Assembly (NCBI GenBank): GCA_036655915.1
Contig: JAVVPE010000002.1
Coordinates: 1-64,000, forward strand
Reading direction: 5' to 3'
DNA from: JAVWGW01 sp036655915
GTDB taxonomy: Bacteria > Actinomycetota > Coriobacteriia > Coriobacteriales > Eggerthellaceae
Length of the DNA: 64,000 nucleotides
How positions within the stretch are numbered: position 1 is the first letter of the stretch; every line of letters starts with the position of its first letter. Below the pieces are notes generated by a model. That model was not told the origin of the DNA, did not search any database, and saw only the letters and a program-made list of their open reading frames with translations. The translations under genes were made by a program, and so were the position numbers. This document shows, in pieces, positions 24,739 to 33,011 of this stretch.

Positions 24739-27700
24739 TTAAACTTCGGAAAGGTCGGCGCTGTTGATGAGGCAGGCCTTTTCGTTATCAAGCCAGTCAA
24801 TCCATGAAGTGGTGACCTTAAACCGCACATCCGCTTCGGGGCTGTAACGCGTGATCGTATAGAGCGGTCCCCCGTTTTTTTCCAGGCTTTGCATGGGGCA
24901 GTTGGGGCAAGGTTTATCGTTGTTCCACAGCGCCTTGTGGCACACATCCCCCACGCCTGCCGAAGGGATGTTTGTGCGGGTTTTGTCGTTTACAAACAGC
25001 AGCCTATGCGTGCGCGGATTGCACATGTAAGCGTAGGAATCAAGGTTGTTTATCAGCGAAAACGCAACGTCGCTTGTGGCTTGCAGCTGCTCAAATGCGC
25101 GCATTTCCGTAATGAAAACGCTTAAGATGTTGGCGAAGTTGCGGTAATCGTTGAGCTCTTCTGCTTCCGGCGCACGTTGTTGCACGCATTCATCGAAGCC
25201 GATAAAGCCCGCGAAGTGCCCCTTGCGCATGATGGAAAACTGCAGCGTCGTTTTAGCATGCTGCGCTTGAAAGATTTTTTCAAGCGGTGTTTTTGCGGCG
25301 GCGGAGTTGGTTAAAAGGAACATGCCTTCCTGGCCAAAGTTGGCGCTATAATCGCCCAGGTCGGCGTAGGTTAATCCCAGGTTTTCAAGCTGCAGCGGCG
25401 CAATGCCTTCGTTGTGCCATTCAAAGGTGCAGCGCGCATGGGTGCCATCTTTGGAATTTTCCACAACGTAGGCGCGACTGATATGGTAATGCTTGCCTAT
25501 CAGCTCTAACACCGACTTGATGGCACGCTGCTTGTCTTGTGATTCGAATAGTATGCGAAACACATATTCGCCGATATGGCTTTTTAAGGTGTGTGTCTTG
25601 CCTAGTTGCTGGGAATCAATGCGCGAAGGAGGTGCCGTGCTGATCTGCATTGTTGCATCGTAAAGAGAAAACTGGCTGCGGCCTTTTTGCTTCGCATCAT
25701 ATAAAGCCGTATCCGAATTGCGATACAGCTCGTCGTAGGTGGTGCCGTGCTTGTCGTACAGGGCAATGCCGACGCTTGTGGTAAGAGTGCGCTCTATTGT
25801 GCCTTGCGCGTAGGTTTCCGTTAAGGCGTCGCATATTTCCTGCGCCTTCAAAAACGCTATTTGCTCGCTGCTGACATTTTTCATGAACACGACAAATTCG
25901 TCGCCACCAATGCGCCCTAAAACATCGCCTGTGCGGAAGAGTTCTTTGATTTTTTCGGCGGATTGGGATATGACGGCATCGCCGAAAGCGTGCCCAAACT
26001 GATCGTTGACTTCCTTGAAATAGTCCAGGTCAACGATAAGAAAAATATGTGTTTCTGTGCCGCATTCCGTGGATTCCAAGATCTCGTTAATTTTTTCTTC
26101 CGTTGTGGCCTTGTTGTAAAAGCCCGTCATTAAATCGTGTTGCGCGTTGTAGCGCAGCGCCAGTTCCTCCCGCTTTTCTATGTCGATATCTTCAATGTAG
26201 GCATAGCACATAAGGTCGTGGGTTTGCACATCTTCAAAAAGCTGCAGCGCGCAGCGAAACCAACGGTAGTTGTCTTCCGCGTCAAGGCGGCGGTATTCAT
26301 GTTCCAGATTGTTCACGCCCAAGGTGTAGGCCTGTTTTAGGCTGGCATAGGAAAGAAACGCGTTCATTGCAGCCCTGTCCTGCGGATGGATTTTTTTCAA
26401 AACCTCGGACAGCGTGCTTTCGATGTGGTTCTTTTCGGACGTGACACCCAGCGTCGAGCGCAGTTGGTCGTATCCGAGCGCCATTGTGTCCTGCGTTATA
26501 TTGAGTTCATAAATCGTCGTTGCTTTTGAAAGCGTCAGTTCATAGTGCTTGCGTTCTGCCGCAGCCTGCAGTTCATTTTTTTTGCGTTCGTCTATGTTGA
26601 GAGTGTATGCCCTGATATTGATGTCGTTGGTTATTTCGTCTTGCACAATGTTGATTTTTACTTCAAACCACAGATAGCCCTTGTTGCGCACCCAGCGGCG
26701 ATATTCGAATGTGACCAGGCGTTCCCCGTTATGGAAGGCCTCAAGAAGGAAGGTTTGTGATTGGCGGGTAGAAAACAGCGCGCGGTCCTCTGGGGCAATG
26801 CGCGATTCGCAGATAAGGTGCACAAGTTCTGAAAAAGTGGCCGGTGGATTGATTTCGGCATCTTGCGCCCACGAAGAGTTGTGGTAGAGAACTTTATCCT
26901 GAGTCACGTTGGCCTCGTATATAAACATGCGCTCGGAAAGCAGCTGGCTGCTGTACTCTTTTTCCTGATTGAACAGCCGCGTTTCTGTCACGTCTTTGCG
27001 CACCCCGATGGCGTAGGCGGGCTTGCCGTCGTTGCCTAAAATGCTGACCATTTGCAGTTCAAGCGTGCGTTCTGAGCCGTTTACGTCAATGGCGTAGATA
27101 GTGGTGGATGCCGCAACAGCACCTTCATCTATTTCCTGATAAAGCTTGCGCAGATTGTTTTTGCTTCGTGGCGCGATGATGCCAGAATCAATGATGGATT
27201 CGATGCCGTTTTCGATAATATTGGGCATGCGATAGGCGTCAAAATCACTGTCTTGGGTGCGGATCATCTTCGTTTTGATATTGTATTCAAACACGGTCAC
27301 ATCAGAAAAGCTGAGGGCGAGTTCGTTGCGCTTTTGGCTAACCCGCAAGGCTTCCTCAGTATTTTTCTGTGCAGATATATCGAGGGTGACGCTTTGGATG
27401 ACCACCGTTCCGTCTTCTTGTGTCACAAGTGTGCCGCTGTCGAGCACCCAAATAAGGGATCCATCTTTCCTGGTTAGCTGATAGTCTACCTGGAAGTGTC
27501 CCTGGGCGGCGTGTTGGGCATTGATTTCCTTCTGAAGGTTTGCGTGGTCTTCGGGGCGCATAACGCACAGGTAATCGCTACCAATAAGTTCGCTGCGCGT
27601 GTATCCTGTCAGGGCGGCGGTGCCGTCGTTGGCGTAGAGGATGCGGCACCCTTTGTCGTATTCGCACAGCTTAACACCCACCGCAGTATTGTGGTCAAGT

Positions 27701-27753
27701 GCTTCAAGCAGCATTAATCCATATGCTTGAGGTGGGCCGCTATTTTCCTGCAT
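24739..27753 (-). CDS. Multi-PAS diguanylate cyclase with C-terminal GAF and PAS domains
   Basis: A 1004-aa cytosolic signalling protein with no membrane segment. About four PAS units occupy residues 20-530 (first: ILYANDGTAALTGYTRSELIG), then a GGDEF domain (about 545-705) with an intact RIGGDEFVVF active loop near 613, so it should make cyclic di-GMP. It lacks the RxxD inhibitory site five residues before the active loop (sequence is RTGDVLGRIGGDEF, with Asp but shifted Arg). Beyond GGDEF lie a GAF-like domain (about 720-870) and a last PAS-like unit with a CPNCP cysteine motif. No EAL domain is present. The domain order, with sensors on both sides of GGDEF, is uncommon. Confidence 0.9.
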   Translation of the reverse strand: MQENSGPPQAYGLMLLEALDHNTAVGVKLCEYDKGCRILYANDGTAALTGYTRSELIGSDYLCVMRPEDHANLQKEINAQHAAQGHFQVDYQLTRKDGSLIWVLDSGTLVTQEDGTVVIQSVTLDISAQKNTEEALRVSQKRNELALSFSDVTVFEYNIKTKMIRTQDSDFDAYRMPNIIENGIESIIDSGIIAPRSKNNLRKLYQEIDEGAVAASTTIYAIDVNGSERTLELQMVSILGNDGKPAYAIGVRKDVTETRLFNQEKEYSSQLLSERMFIYEANVTQDKVLYHNSSWAQDAEINPPATFSELVHLICESRIAPEDRALFSTRQSQTFLLEAFHNGERLVTFEYRRWVRNKGYLWFEVKINIVQDEITNDINIRAYTLNIDERKKNELQAAAERKHYELTLSKATTIYELNITQDTMALGYDQLRSTLGVTSEKNHIESTLSEVLKKIHPQDRAAMNAFLSYASLKQAYTLGVNNLEHEYRRLDAEDNYRWFRCALQLFEDVQTHDLMCYAYIEDIDIEKREELALRYNAQHDLMTGFYNKATTEEKINEILESTECGTETHIFLIVDLDYFKEVNDQFGHAFGDAVISQSAEKIKELFRTGDVLGRIGGDEFVVFMKNVSSEQIAFLKAQEICDALTETYAQGTIERTLTTSVGIALYDKHGTTYDELYRNSDTALYDAKQKGRSQFSLYDATMQISTAPPSRIDSQQLGKTHTLKSHIGEYVFRILFESQDKQRAIKSVLELIGKHYHISRAYVVENSKDGTHARCTFEWHNEGIAPLQLENLGLTYADLGDYSANFGQEGMFLLTNSAAAKTPLEKIFQAQHAKTTLQFSIMRKGHFAGFIGFDECVQQRAPEAEELNDYRNFANILSVFITEMRAFEQLQATSDVAFSLINNLDSYAYMCNPRTHRLLFVNDKTRTNIPSAGVGDVCHKALWNNDKPCPNCPMQSLEKNGGPLYTITRYSPEADVRFKVTTSWIDWLDNEKACLINSADLSEV

Positions 27754-27915
27754 ACGATGTTCGCTCCTTAGTTATCAAGCCGAACCCGATTGTAACAGCT
27801 GACCCGCTTGATTCACGTGTGGGTTGGGAAACTGTTACCCAATGAGACAAAGCTGGAAGCATATAAACTGTGTAGGGAAAAGAAAAAACGAACACCCTTG
27901 GAGGGAAACCCGACT

Positions 27916-27945
27916 TTTGGTTTGTCTGGCGGAGGAGGTAGGATT
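27916..27945. repeat. Copy of the tRNA-Ser(UGA) 3' end
   Basis: These 30 bases are identical to 28030-28059, which comprise the T-arm half, the 3' acceptor strand, discriminator and CCA of tRNA-Ser(UGA) plus 11 bases beyond. The copies are 114 bases apart. A detached tRNA 3' end of this sort is what site-specific integration leaves as an attachment site. Confidence 0.8.
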
Positions 27946-28007
27946 CCGTACTTTGTTGGGAGGCTGATTTTGGTTGGGACAACGCAATCCTAGCTGCTCC
28001 TTCGACA

Positions 28008-28032
28008 AAAAAAGACATGCAAGCATGTCTTT
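28008..28032 (-). terminator. Terminator of the tRNA-Ser(UGA) gene
   Basis: On the minus strand, an AGACATGC / GCATGTCT stem (8 bp, TT loop) is followed by seven T residues, beginning 9 bases after the tRNA CCA. Confidence 0.9.
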
Positions 28033-28040
28033 GGTTTGTC

Positions 28041-28131
28041 TGGCGGAGGAGGTAGGATTTGAACCCACGGGACGGGGTTACCGCCCAACGGTTTTCAAGA
28101 CCGCCGCCTTAAGCCACTCGACCACTCCTCC
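28041..28131 (-). tRNA. tRNA-Ser (anticodon TGA)
   Basis: A 91-nt minus-strand tRNA with a long variable arm: acceptor GGAGGAG/CTCCTCC, anticodon stem GCGGT/ACCGT with loop CTTGAAA (TGA), T-loop TTCAAAT, discriminator G and encoded CCA (plus TGG at 28041-28043). Confidence 0.96.
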
Positions 28132-28187
28132 GTTATGTTGATGCGCTGCGGCGTGTAGGCCTGCGAAGCGCTTGGAAAAGGATAGCA

Positions 28188-28193
28188 TATAAT
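28188..28193 (+). promoter_or_regulatory. -10 element giving a leaderless tadA transcript
   Basis: TATAAT at 28188-28193 ends only six bases before the tadA ATG at 28200, so transcription should start at or next to the start codon; no ribosome site fits. Confidence 0.55.
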
Positions 28194-28199
28194 AGGGGC

Positions 28200-28652
28200 A
28201 TGAATGATGAATACTATATGCAGATGGCACTTTCTGAAGCGCGCTTGGCGGGCGCCATCGATGAAGTTCCGATTGGGGCCGTCGTTGTCAGGCACGGCGA
28301 AGTGCTTGCGCGTGCCCATAATCGGCGCGAAATCGACCGCGATCCGGCTGGTCATGCTGAATTTCTGGCAATGAAGGCGGCGGCTGTGGCGCTGGATGCG
28401 TGGCGGCTTTCTGGCTGCACCGTGTATGTGACGCTGGAGCCCTGCATCATGTGTGCCGGGCTTATGCACCAAGCGCGCATTGACCGCTGCGTGTACGGGG
28501 CGCCCGACCCCAAAGCGGGCGCGCTGGGTACCTTGTATGCCATCAACGCTGATGAGCGCCTTAACCACACCTTTGAAGTGACCGGCGGAGTGCTGCAAGA
28601 AGCCTGCGGTGGATTGCTCAGCGAGTTTTTCAGAAGAAAGCGAAAGAAATGA
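28200..28652 (+). CDS. tadA: tRNA adenosine(34) deaminase TadA
   Basis: Deaminates A34 to inosine in tRNA-Arg(ACG), a gene present at 21573 in this window. The 150-aa protein shows the zinc/catalytic motif HAE (His52, Glu54) and PCIMC (Cys82, Cys85), with EVPIGAVVV and ARIDRCVYGAPDPKAGA, all typical of TadA. The gene is essential in most bacteria. It overlaps ispE by four bases (ATGA). The ATG at 28200 sits 6 bases after a TATAAT box, so the mRNA is probably leaderless. Confidence 0.96.
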   Translation: MNDEYYMQMALSEARLAGAIDEVPIGAVVVRHGEVLARAHNRREIDRDPAGHAEFLAMKAAAVALDAWRLSGCTVYVTLEPCIMCAGLMHQARIDRCVYGAPDPKAGALGTLYAINADERLNHTFEVTGGVLQEACGGLLSEFFRRKRKK

Positions 28653-29662
28653 CCGAAAACGCACAGGGCGCTTTGCCAAAAAATGAAGTGGTCGATTTGA
28701 TCGCCCAGGCGGTGGCGACCGATGCCGCTTCTCGGGGGCACGCCCGAACGAATGCCCTCAAGCTTATCGCGCCCGCAAAAGTTAACCTTGCGTTGGCCAT
28801 TGGGGGCACGCGCCCCGACGGCTTTCACGATGTCGATACGGTGTTGCATGCCCTGACTTTGCACGATGTGCTCTATATGCGCCTTTTGCCCGCTGCGGGG
28901 GAACAGGAGCGCTTGCAGGTCGATTTGGTGTGCAGTGCCCGTGCTGGCATCGAAGCTTTGACCATCGATGCCCAGGATAATCTTGTGGTGCGTGCGGTGA
29001 AACTTTTGGCGCATAAGCTGGGGCGCACCAACAACGAACGCATGCAGATTGAGCTTGAAAAACACATTCCCGCCATGGCCGGCCTGGGGGGTGGATCTTC
29101 TGATGCAGCGGCTGCCCTCTTGGGCGCGGCGCAGCTTTGGGGTGTTGCGCCTGACGCTGCCCAAGTGCATCAAGCGGCGGCAGAACTGGGCAGTGACGTG
29201 CCCTTTTTCCTGCAGGGAGGGTGCGCGCACATGACGGGTCGCGGTGGTGATTTCGTCGCAGCACTTGAACCGATGAAGTGCCCCGTTGTGCTGGTGAAGC
29301 CCGCACAGGGGGTTTCGACGGCGCAGGCCTATCGGGAATTCGATGCAAACCCAGCGCCCATTTCTGGGCGGATATCCACGGATTTGCAGCGCGCGGCTAG
29401 CGCCGATGAAGTTCCTTCGTTCAACAACCTGACGCAGGCAGCTGAAGTGCTGCTGCCAGAATTAGCGACTATTCGTGCGTGGGCGCAGGGTTGCAGCGGT
29501 GTGCGCGCGGTGTTGTTGTGCGGCAGCGGATCGGCCACGTTTGTGGTGTGCGAAAACGTCGACGCCGCCCTGGCTCTTGCCAGCGAGGCAAAGAAGCGTG
29601 GATGGTGGGCGCGTGCGACCTCGTTTTCCACAACGCGCGCCGCCTTGGTGCCCGCGCACTAG
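28649..29662 (+). CDS. ispE: 4-diphosphocytidyl-2-C-methyl-D-erythritol kinase IspE
   Basis: Phosphorylates CDP-methylerythritol in the MEP isoprenoid pathway. A GHMP kinase of 337 aa with LIAPAKVNLALAIGGTRPDGFHDV (substrate/ATP region) and the P-loop IPAMAGLGGGSSDAAAALLG; the C-terminal motif is GSGSATFVV. The start overlaps the tadA stop; it leaves about 38 residues before the conserved APAKVNL motif, longer than usual, and no ATG lies between, so a GTG start further in is possible. No ispD or ispF is near. Confidence 0.94.
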   Translation: MTENAQGALPKNEVVDLIAQAVATDAASRGHARTNALKLIAPAKVNLALAIGGTRPDGFHDVDTVLHALTLHDVLYMRLLPAAGEQERLQVDLVCSARAGIEALTIDAQDNLVVRAVKLLAHKLGRTNNERMQIELEKHIPAMAGLGGGSSDAAAALLGAAQLWGVAPDAAQVHQAAAELGSDVPFFLQGGCAHMTGRGGDFVAALEPMKCPVVLVKPAQGVSTAQAYREFDANPAPISGRISTDLQRAASADEVPSFNNLTQAAEVLLPELATIRAWAQGCSGVRAVLLCGSGSATFVVCENVDAALALASEAKKRGWWARATSFSTTRAALVPAH

Positions 29663-29714
29663 AGTGCTCGCGTGCGCACCAATCCTCACTATTCATAGCC
29701 CAATCTATGAGTAA

Positions 29715-29782
29715 CTTTACGATTTGGCTCGTTTCTGCTTTACGATTTGGTAGCTACTGAATGCGCCAAAGGGTGGTAAAAT
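29715..29782 (+). promoter_or_regulatory. Direct repeats and -10 element before lemA
   Basis: Two exact CTTTACGATTTGG copies (29715-29727, 29738-29750), 23 bases apart, lie in and above the -35 zone of a TAAAAT box at 29777-29782. They may be activator or repressor half-sites. Confidence 0.4.
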
Positions 29783-29809
29783 ACCCTCATCTACGGCGAT
29801 GGGAGAAAT

Positions 29810-30364
29810 ATGAGTATCGGCATTATTATTGTTCTTGTAATTGTGGTTGTTTTGGTTGTTGCAGCTATTGCGCTGTATAACAACCTGGTCAAGCTGCGCA
29901 ACATGGTGGATAACGCCTGGGCGCAGATCGACGTGCAGCTGCAGCGGCGCATCGATTTGATTCCCAATTTGGTGGAAACGGTCAAAGGGTATGCGGCGCA
30001 CGAATCGGGCACGCTGCAAAAGGTGACCGAGGCGCGCACAGCCTGCATGAACGCCACAACGCCCGAAGGCAAGATGGCGGCCGACAACATCTTGACCGAC
30101 GCGCTGAAAAGCCTTTTTGCGGTTTCTGAAGCTTACCCCGATTTGAAGGCAAGCCAAAATTTCCAGCAGTTGCAAACGGAATTGGCCAACACCGAAGACA
30201 AAATTTCCTACATGCGCCAAAGCTTCAACGATACGGTGATGAAGTTCAACACCGCCATCCAAACGTTTCCTGCCGTGTTGTTTGCGGGCATGATGGGCTT
30301 TAAGCCGCGTGAAAGCTTCGATGCGCAAGCGGGTGCCGAAGTGGCACCTCAGGTGCAGTTCTAA
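29810..30364 (+). CDS. lemA: LemA family membrane protein
   Basis: A 184-aa protein with one N-terminal helix (IIIVLVIVVVLVVAAIALY) and the four-helix LemA domain: NNLVKLRNMVDNAWAQIDVQLQRRIDLIPNLV..VKGYA, LQTELANTEDKISYMRQSFND and the closing FPAVLFAGMMGFKPRESFDA. The function of LemA is not settled; it is often next to TPM, HtpX or DUF2207 genes, as here (DUF2207 gene at 30565, with a tRNA on the other strand between). Confidence 0.95.
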   Translation: MSIGIIIVLVIVVVLVVAAIALYNNLVKLRNMVDNAWAQIDVQLQRRIDLIPNLVETVKGYAAHESGTLQKVTEARTACMNATTPEGKMAADNILTDALKSLFAVSEAYPDLKASQNFQQLQTELANTEDKISYMRQSFNDTVMKFNTAIQTFPAVLFAGMMGFKPRESFDAQAGAEVAPQVQF

Positions 30365-30376
30365 CATTTTGGGCAA

Positions 30377-30400
30377 AGAAAAAGCCCCCGTAAGGGGGCT
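30377..30400 (-). terminator. Terminator of tRNA-Ser(GCT), possibly also lemA
   Basis: A 7-bp stem AGCCCCC (30383-30389) / GGGGGCT (30394-30400), loop GTAA. On the minus strand it is followed by TTTTTCTTT, so it serves the tRNA; on the plus strand there is no T-run. Confidence 0.75.
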
Positions 30401-30411
30401 TGGGGATTACG

Positions 30412-30502
30412 TGGCGGAGAGCTGGGGATTTGAACCCCAGATACGCTTGTGGCGTATACTCGCTTAGCAGGCGAGCACCTTCGGCCGCTCGGTCAGCTCT
30501 CC
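30412..30502 (-). tRNA. tRNA-Ser (anticodon GCT)
   Basis: A 91-nt minus-strand tRNA: acceptor GGAGAGC/GCTCTCC, anticodon stem CTCGC/GCGAG with loop CTGCTAA (GCT), a long variable arm (TACGCC/GGCGTA-like), T-loop TTCAAAT, discriminator G and encoded CCA. Confidence 0.95.
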
Positions 30503-30564
30503 GTAAAAATAAGTGCGGTTTGCAATGATACCGTGATAAAGACCATCTTGCAAGGAGGACAACC

Positions 30565-32604
30565 GTGCAAAACATAGGGCATCCGCAAATGCGTGGTGAA
30601 CATCGAGTATTTCAGGGGTTTTTACCCCACCATTCCCGTATGCGGCAGGCATTTTTCTTGTTTGTGGTGTGTCTGTGCGTAAGCATTGTGGCGCTTGCGG
30701 TGCAACCCGGGGCGGCCTATGCCAAAAGTTACGACATGTCGCAGGTGGATATTGCGGCGCAGGTGAATACGGACGGGTCGCTGCACGTAACCGAACAGCG
30801 CACCTTTGAATTCAAAGGTGATTTTACGGCGGTATGGTTTGTGGTCAACCCGCCTTTCGGGGGCGAACTCAAGGTAAATTCGGTTCAGGTATCCGACCCG
30901 GCTTTGGCTGCGGCGGGGCAGGCGGCAGCCCCTGTTGCCCTGAAAGAAACCTCCTTTGACCTTAAGTGGCGCGATGCGGGCGGCCCTGGTTTTGATAGCT
31001 ATTCGGTCGATGCGCCCAAAAACACCACCTACGTCTTTTTTAATGTATCGGACGCCTCGCGCGTTATCACCATCGATTACACCGTCACAAACGCCATCGG
31101 CGCCTACAAAGATGTGGGGGAATTGTACTGGCAATATGTGGGCACGGCCTGGGAAGAAGCTTCCCACAATGTTGCGATGACGGTCAGTTTGCCCGTGCCG
31201 GTGAACACGGTGGTAACGCCGGGCGAAAATGTGCGCGCCTGGGGGCACGGACCGCTTGATGGCAAGATCGCCGTGGGCACCGATGGTGTGCTTTCCTATC
31301 AGGTGGCGCAGGTAAATGCGGGGCAGTACGCCGAAGCGCGTGCGGTTTTCCCCGTGGCCTGGCTGACGAATATCCCAGCGAAAACCAAGGCGCTGCATCA
31401 GGACGAAATGCATCTTGATCAGGTGCTTGCAGATGAAAAAAACTGGGCTGACCAGGCAAATCAGCAACGCACTACCTCGCTTGTCTTCGTGATTGCCTGC
31501 GGCATTATTGCGGTTTTGGTGCTGGTGTGGGCGCTGCTTATGTTTGCGCGTCATGGCAGGGAACACAAGCCGACCTTTAGCAATCCGTATTGGCGCGATG
31601 TGCCTTCGCCCGCGCATCACCCGGCCGAAATGGGCCGGCTGTGGCGCTGGGATAAGGAAAGCCAGGATGATTTTGTGGCGACGATCATGCATCTGTCGCA
31701 TGTGGGTGCCCTACAGATCAACCAGGGCAGCTACCAGGTGAAAAAGGCGTTTGGCACCACAAAAACGGTGGATGATTATTCCCTGACACGCGTGGCTTCT
31801 GTGGCCAATGCGCTTCAAAGTCCCCTTGATGTGCAGGCGATGGAGCTGCTGTTTGGCACCATTTCAAGCGATGGCGAATCGCTGTGGATGGGGTCGATCA
31901 AAGAATACGGCAAAGATAACCCCGAAGCATTTTTGGAAGCCATGAGTGCGTGGCAAGGCGCGCTTTCCGCGGCTATTATGAAGGATGATTTCTTCGAAGC
32001 GAAGGGGCAAAAACTACAGCTTACCATGGCGATTGTGGCGGCAGTTTTGCTGGTGTGCGGCGTGGGTGCTTTCTTCTTCATGGGCAATTTCCTCCCGCTT
32101 ATTTTTGCTGCGCCCGTGGCGGTTATCGTGTTTGTGCTATCCAACTTTATGCCACGCAGAAGCCAAGGCGGTGTCGATCTAAACGCGCGTTGCGAAGCGC
32201 TACGCGACTGGTTGAAGGATTTTTCAAGCCTGGATGAACGCCCGCCAACCGATGTGAAAGTGTGGGGCGAATTCATGGTGTACGCCTATTTGTTTGGCGT
32301 TGCCGACCAAGCTATCAAGAATCTTAAAAATACGGTGCCTGAAATTTTTGAAGCCGACGGCACCATGGCAAGCAGTGTTACCTATGTGCCCTGGTGGTTC
32401 TGGTATAGCCCGGCTTACGGCGCCAGTGGATCGGTCATGCCGGCAGCCAGTGATTTTCTGGGGTCGGCCATGGAAAGCACGGCCTCCACGGCTGCGGCGG
32501 CGCTTTCTGCGGCGCAGGACAACTTCAGCAGCGGCGGCGGCATGGGTGGCGGCTTTTCCATGGGCGGCGGTGGTGGTTTCGGCGGCGGCGGCGGCGCCCG
32601 GTAA
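30565..32604 (+). CDS. DUF2207 membrane protein with Gly-rich C-terminus
   Basis: A 679-aa envelope protein. The GTG start at 30565 follows AAGGAGG by 7 bases. After a signal-like segment (about 26-52, cleavage after AYA) comes the DUF2207 extracellular domain (YDMSQVDIAAQVNTDGSLHVTEQRTFEFKGDFTAVWF), a membrane helix near 305, a cytosolic region (HHPAEMGRLWRWDKESQDDFVATIMHLSHVG), two more helices near 495-530, and a GGGMGGGFSMGGGGGFGGGGG tail. This layout is standard for the YciQ-like family, which usually accompanies LemA. Its role is unknown; the two may act together at the envelope. Confidence 0.92.
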   Translation: MQNIGHPQMRGEHRVFQGFLPHHSRMRQAFFLFVVCLCVSIVALAVQPGAAYAKSYDMSQVDIAAQVNTDGSLHVTEQRTFEFKGDFTAVWFVVNPPFGGELKVNSVQVSDPALAAAGQAAAPVALKETSFDLKWRDAGGPGFDSYSVDAPKNTTYVFFNVSDASRVITIDYTVTNAIGAYKDVGELYWQYVGTAWEEASHNVAMTVSLPVPVNTVVTPGENVRAWGHGPLDGKIAVGTDGVLSYQVAQVNAGQYAEARAVFPVAWLTNIPAKTKALHQDEMHLDQVLADEKNWADQANQQRTTSLVFVIACGIIAVLVLVWALLMFARHGREHKPTFSNPYWRDVPSPAHHPAEMGRLWRWDKESQDDFVATIMHLSHVGALQINQGSYQVKKAFGTTKTVDDYSLTRVASVANALQSPLDVQAMELLFGTISSDGESLWMGSIKEYGKDNPEAFLEAMSAWQGALSAAIMKDDFFEAKGQKLQLTMAIVAAVLLVCGVGAFFFMGNFLPLIFAAPVAVIVFVLSNFMPRRSQGGVDLNARCEALRDWLKDFSSLDERPPTDVKVWGEFMVYAYLFGVADQAIKNLKNTVPEIFEADGTMASSVTYVPWWFWYSPAYGASGSVMPAASDFLGSAMESTASTAAAALSAAQDNFSSGGGMGGGFSMGGGGGFGGGGGAR

Positions 32605-32605
32605 C

Positions 32606-32753
32606 CAACCTGACGGCGGGCTGTGGCGGCCAGCTAGGCGTTCAAGCCTTTCGCGGCTTTCGTGCGCGTACGTGAGTACGCTTACTTCAAGCAGCTCGGT
32701 CTTTCACGCCTATCTGACTCACCACAGACCGCCTGTCGTTGCCGTTGTTGCTT
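32606..32753 (+). repeat. Structured intergenic repeat, copy 1 (subtype a)
   Basis: A 148-base unit starting with CAACCTGACGG. Outer arms GGCGGGCTGTGG (32615-32626) and CCACAGACCGCC (32722-32733) pair at 11 of 12 positions. Inside lie an AAGCC/GGCTT hairpin and a GCGTAC/GTACGC hairpin (32666-32681, loop GTGA). It begins directly after the DUF2207 gene stop and abuts copy 2. ORFs across it are an artefact of its composition. Confidence 0.85.
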
Positions 32754-32901
32754 CAACCTGACGGCGCGCCCTGGTGGGCATATAACCGTTCAAGCCTCTC
32801 GTTGCTTTCGTGCGCGTACAGGGAGTACGCTTACTTCAAGCTCCTCGGTCTTTCACGCTTATCTGCTCCGCCAGGACGTGCCTGCCTCTGTCATCGTTGC
32901 T
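32754..32901 (+). repeat. Structured intergenic repeat, copy 2 (subtype b)
   Basis: A tandem neighbour of copy 1, also exactly 148 bases and starting with CAACCTGACGG. Outer arms are GGCGCGCCCTGG (32763-32774) and CCAGGACGTGCC (32871-32882), different in sequence from copy 1 but still complementary. The inner GCGTAC/GTACGC hairpin (32814-32830) has loop AGGGA. A further CAACCTG at 32902 opens a third, diverged unit; the rest up to 33005 is G-rich and holds only the eamA promoter. Confidence 0.85.
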
Positions 32902-32997
32902 CAACCTGCGGGCGCGCGTGACCGGCGCTGCGCGCGGGCGGGCGGGGGTTGTGTGTTTGTGCTGCGGTGGGGGGTTTTCGGCGGTGGGGGGCTGCTT

Positions 32998-33003
32998 TAT
33001 ACT
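32998..33003 (+). promoter_or_regulatory. -10 element giving a leaderless eamA transcript
   Basis: TATACT at 32998-33003 ends eight bases before the ATG at 33012 and no ribosome site is present, so the transcript probably begins at the start codon. Confidence 0.45.
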
Positions 33004-33011
33004 GAGTGGCT

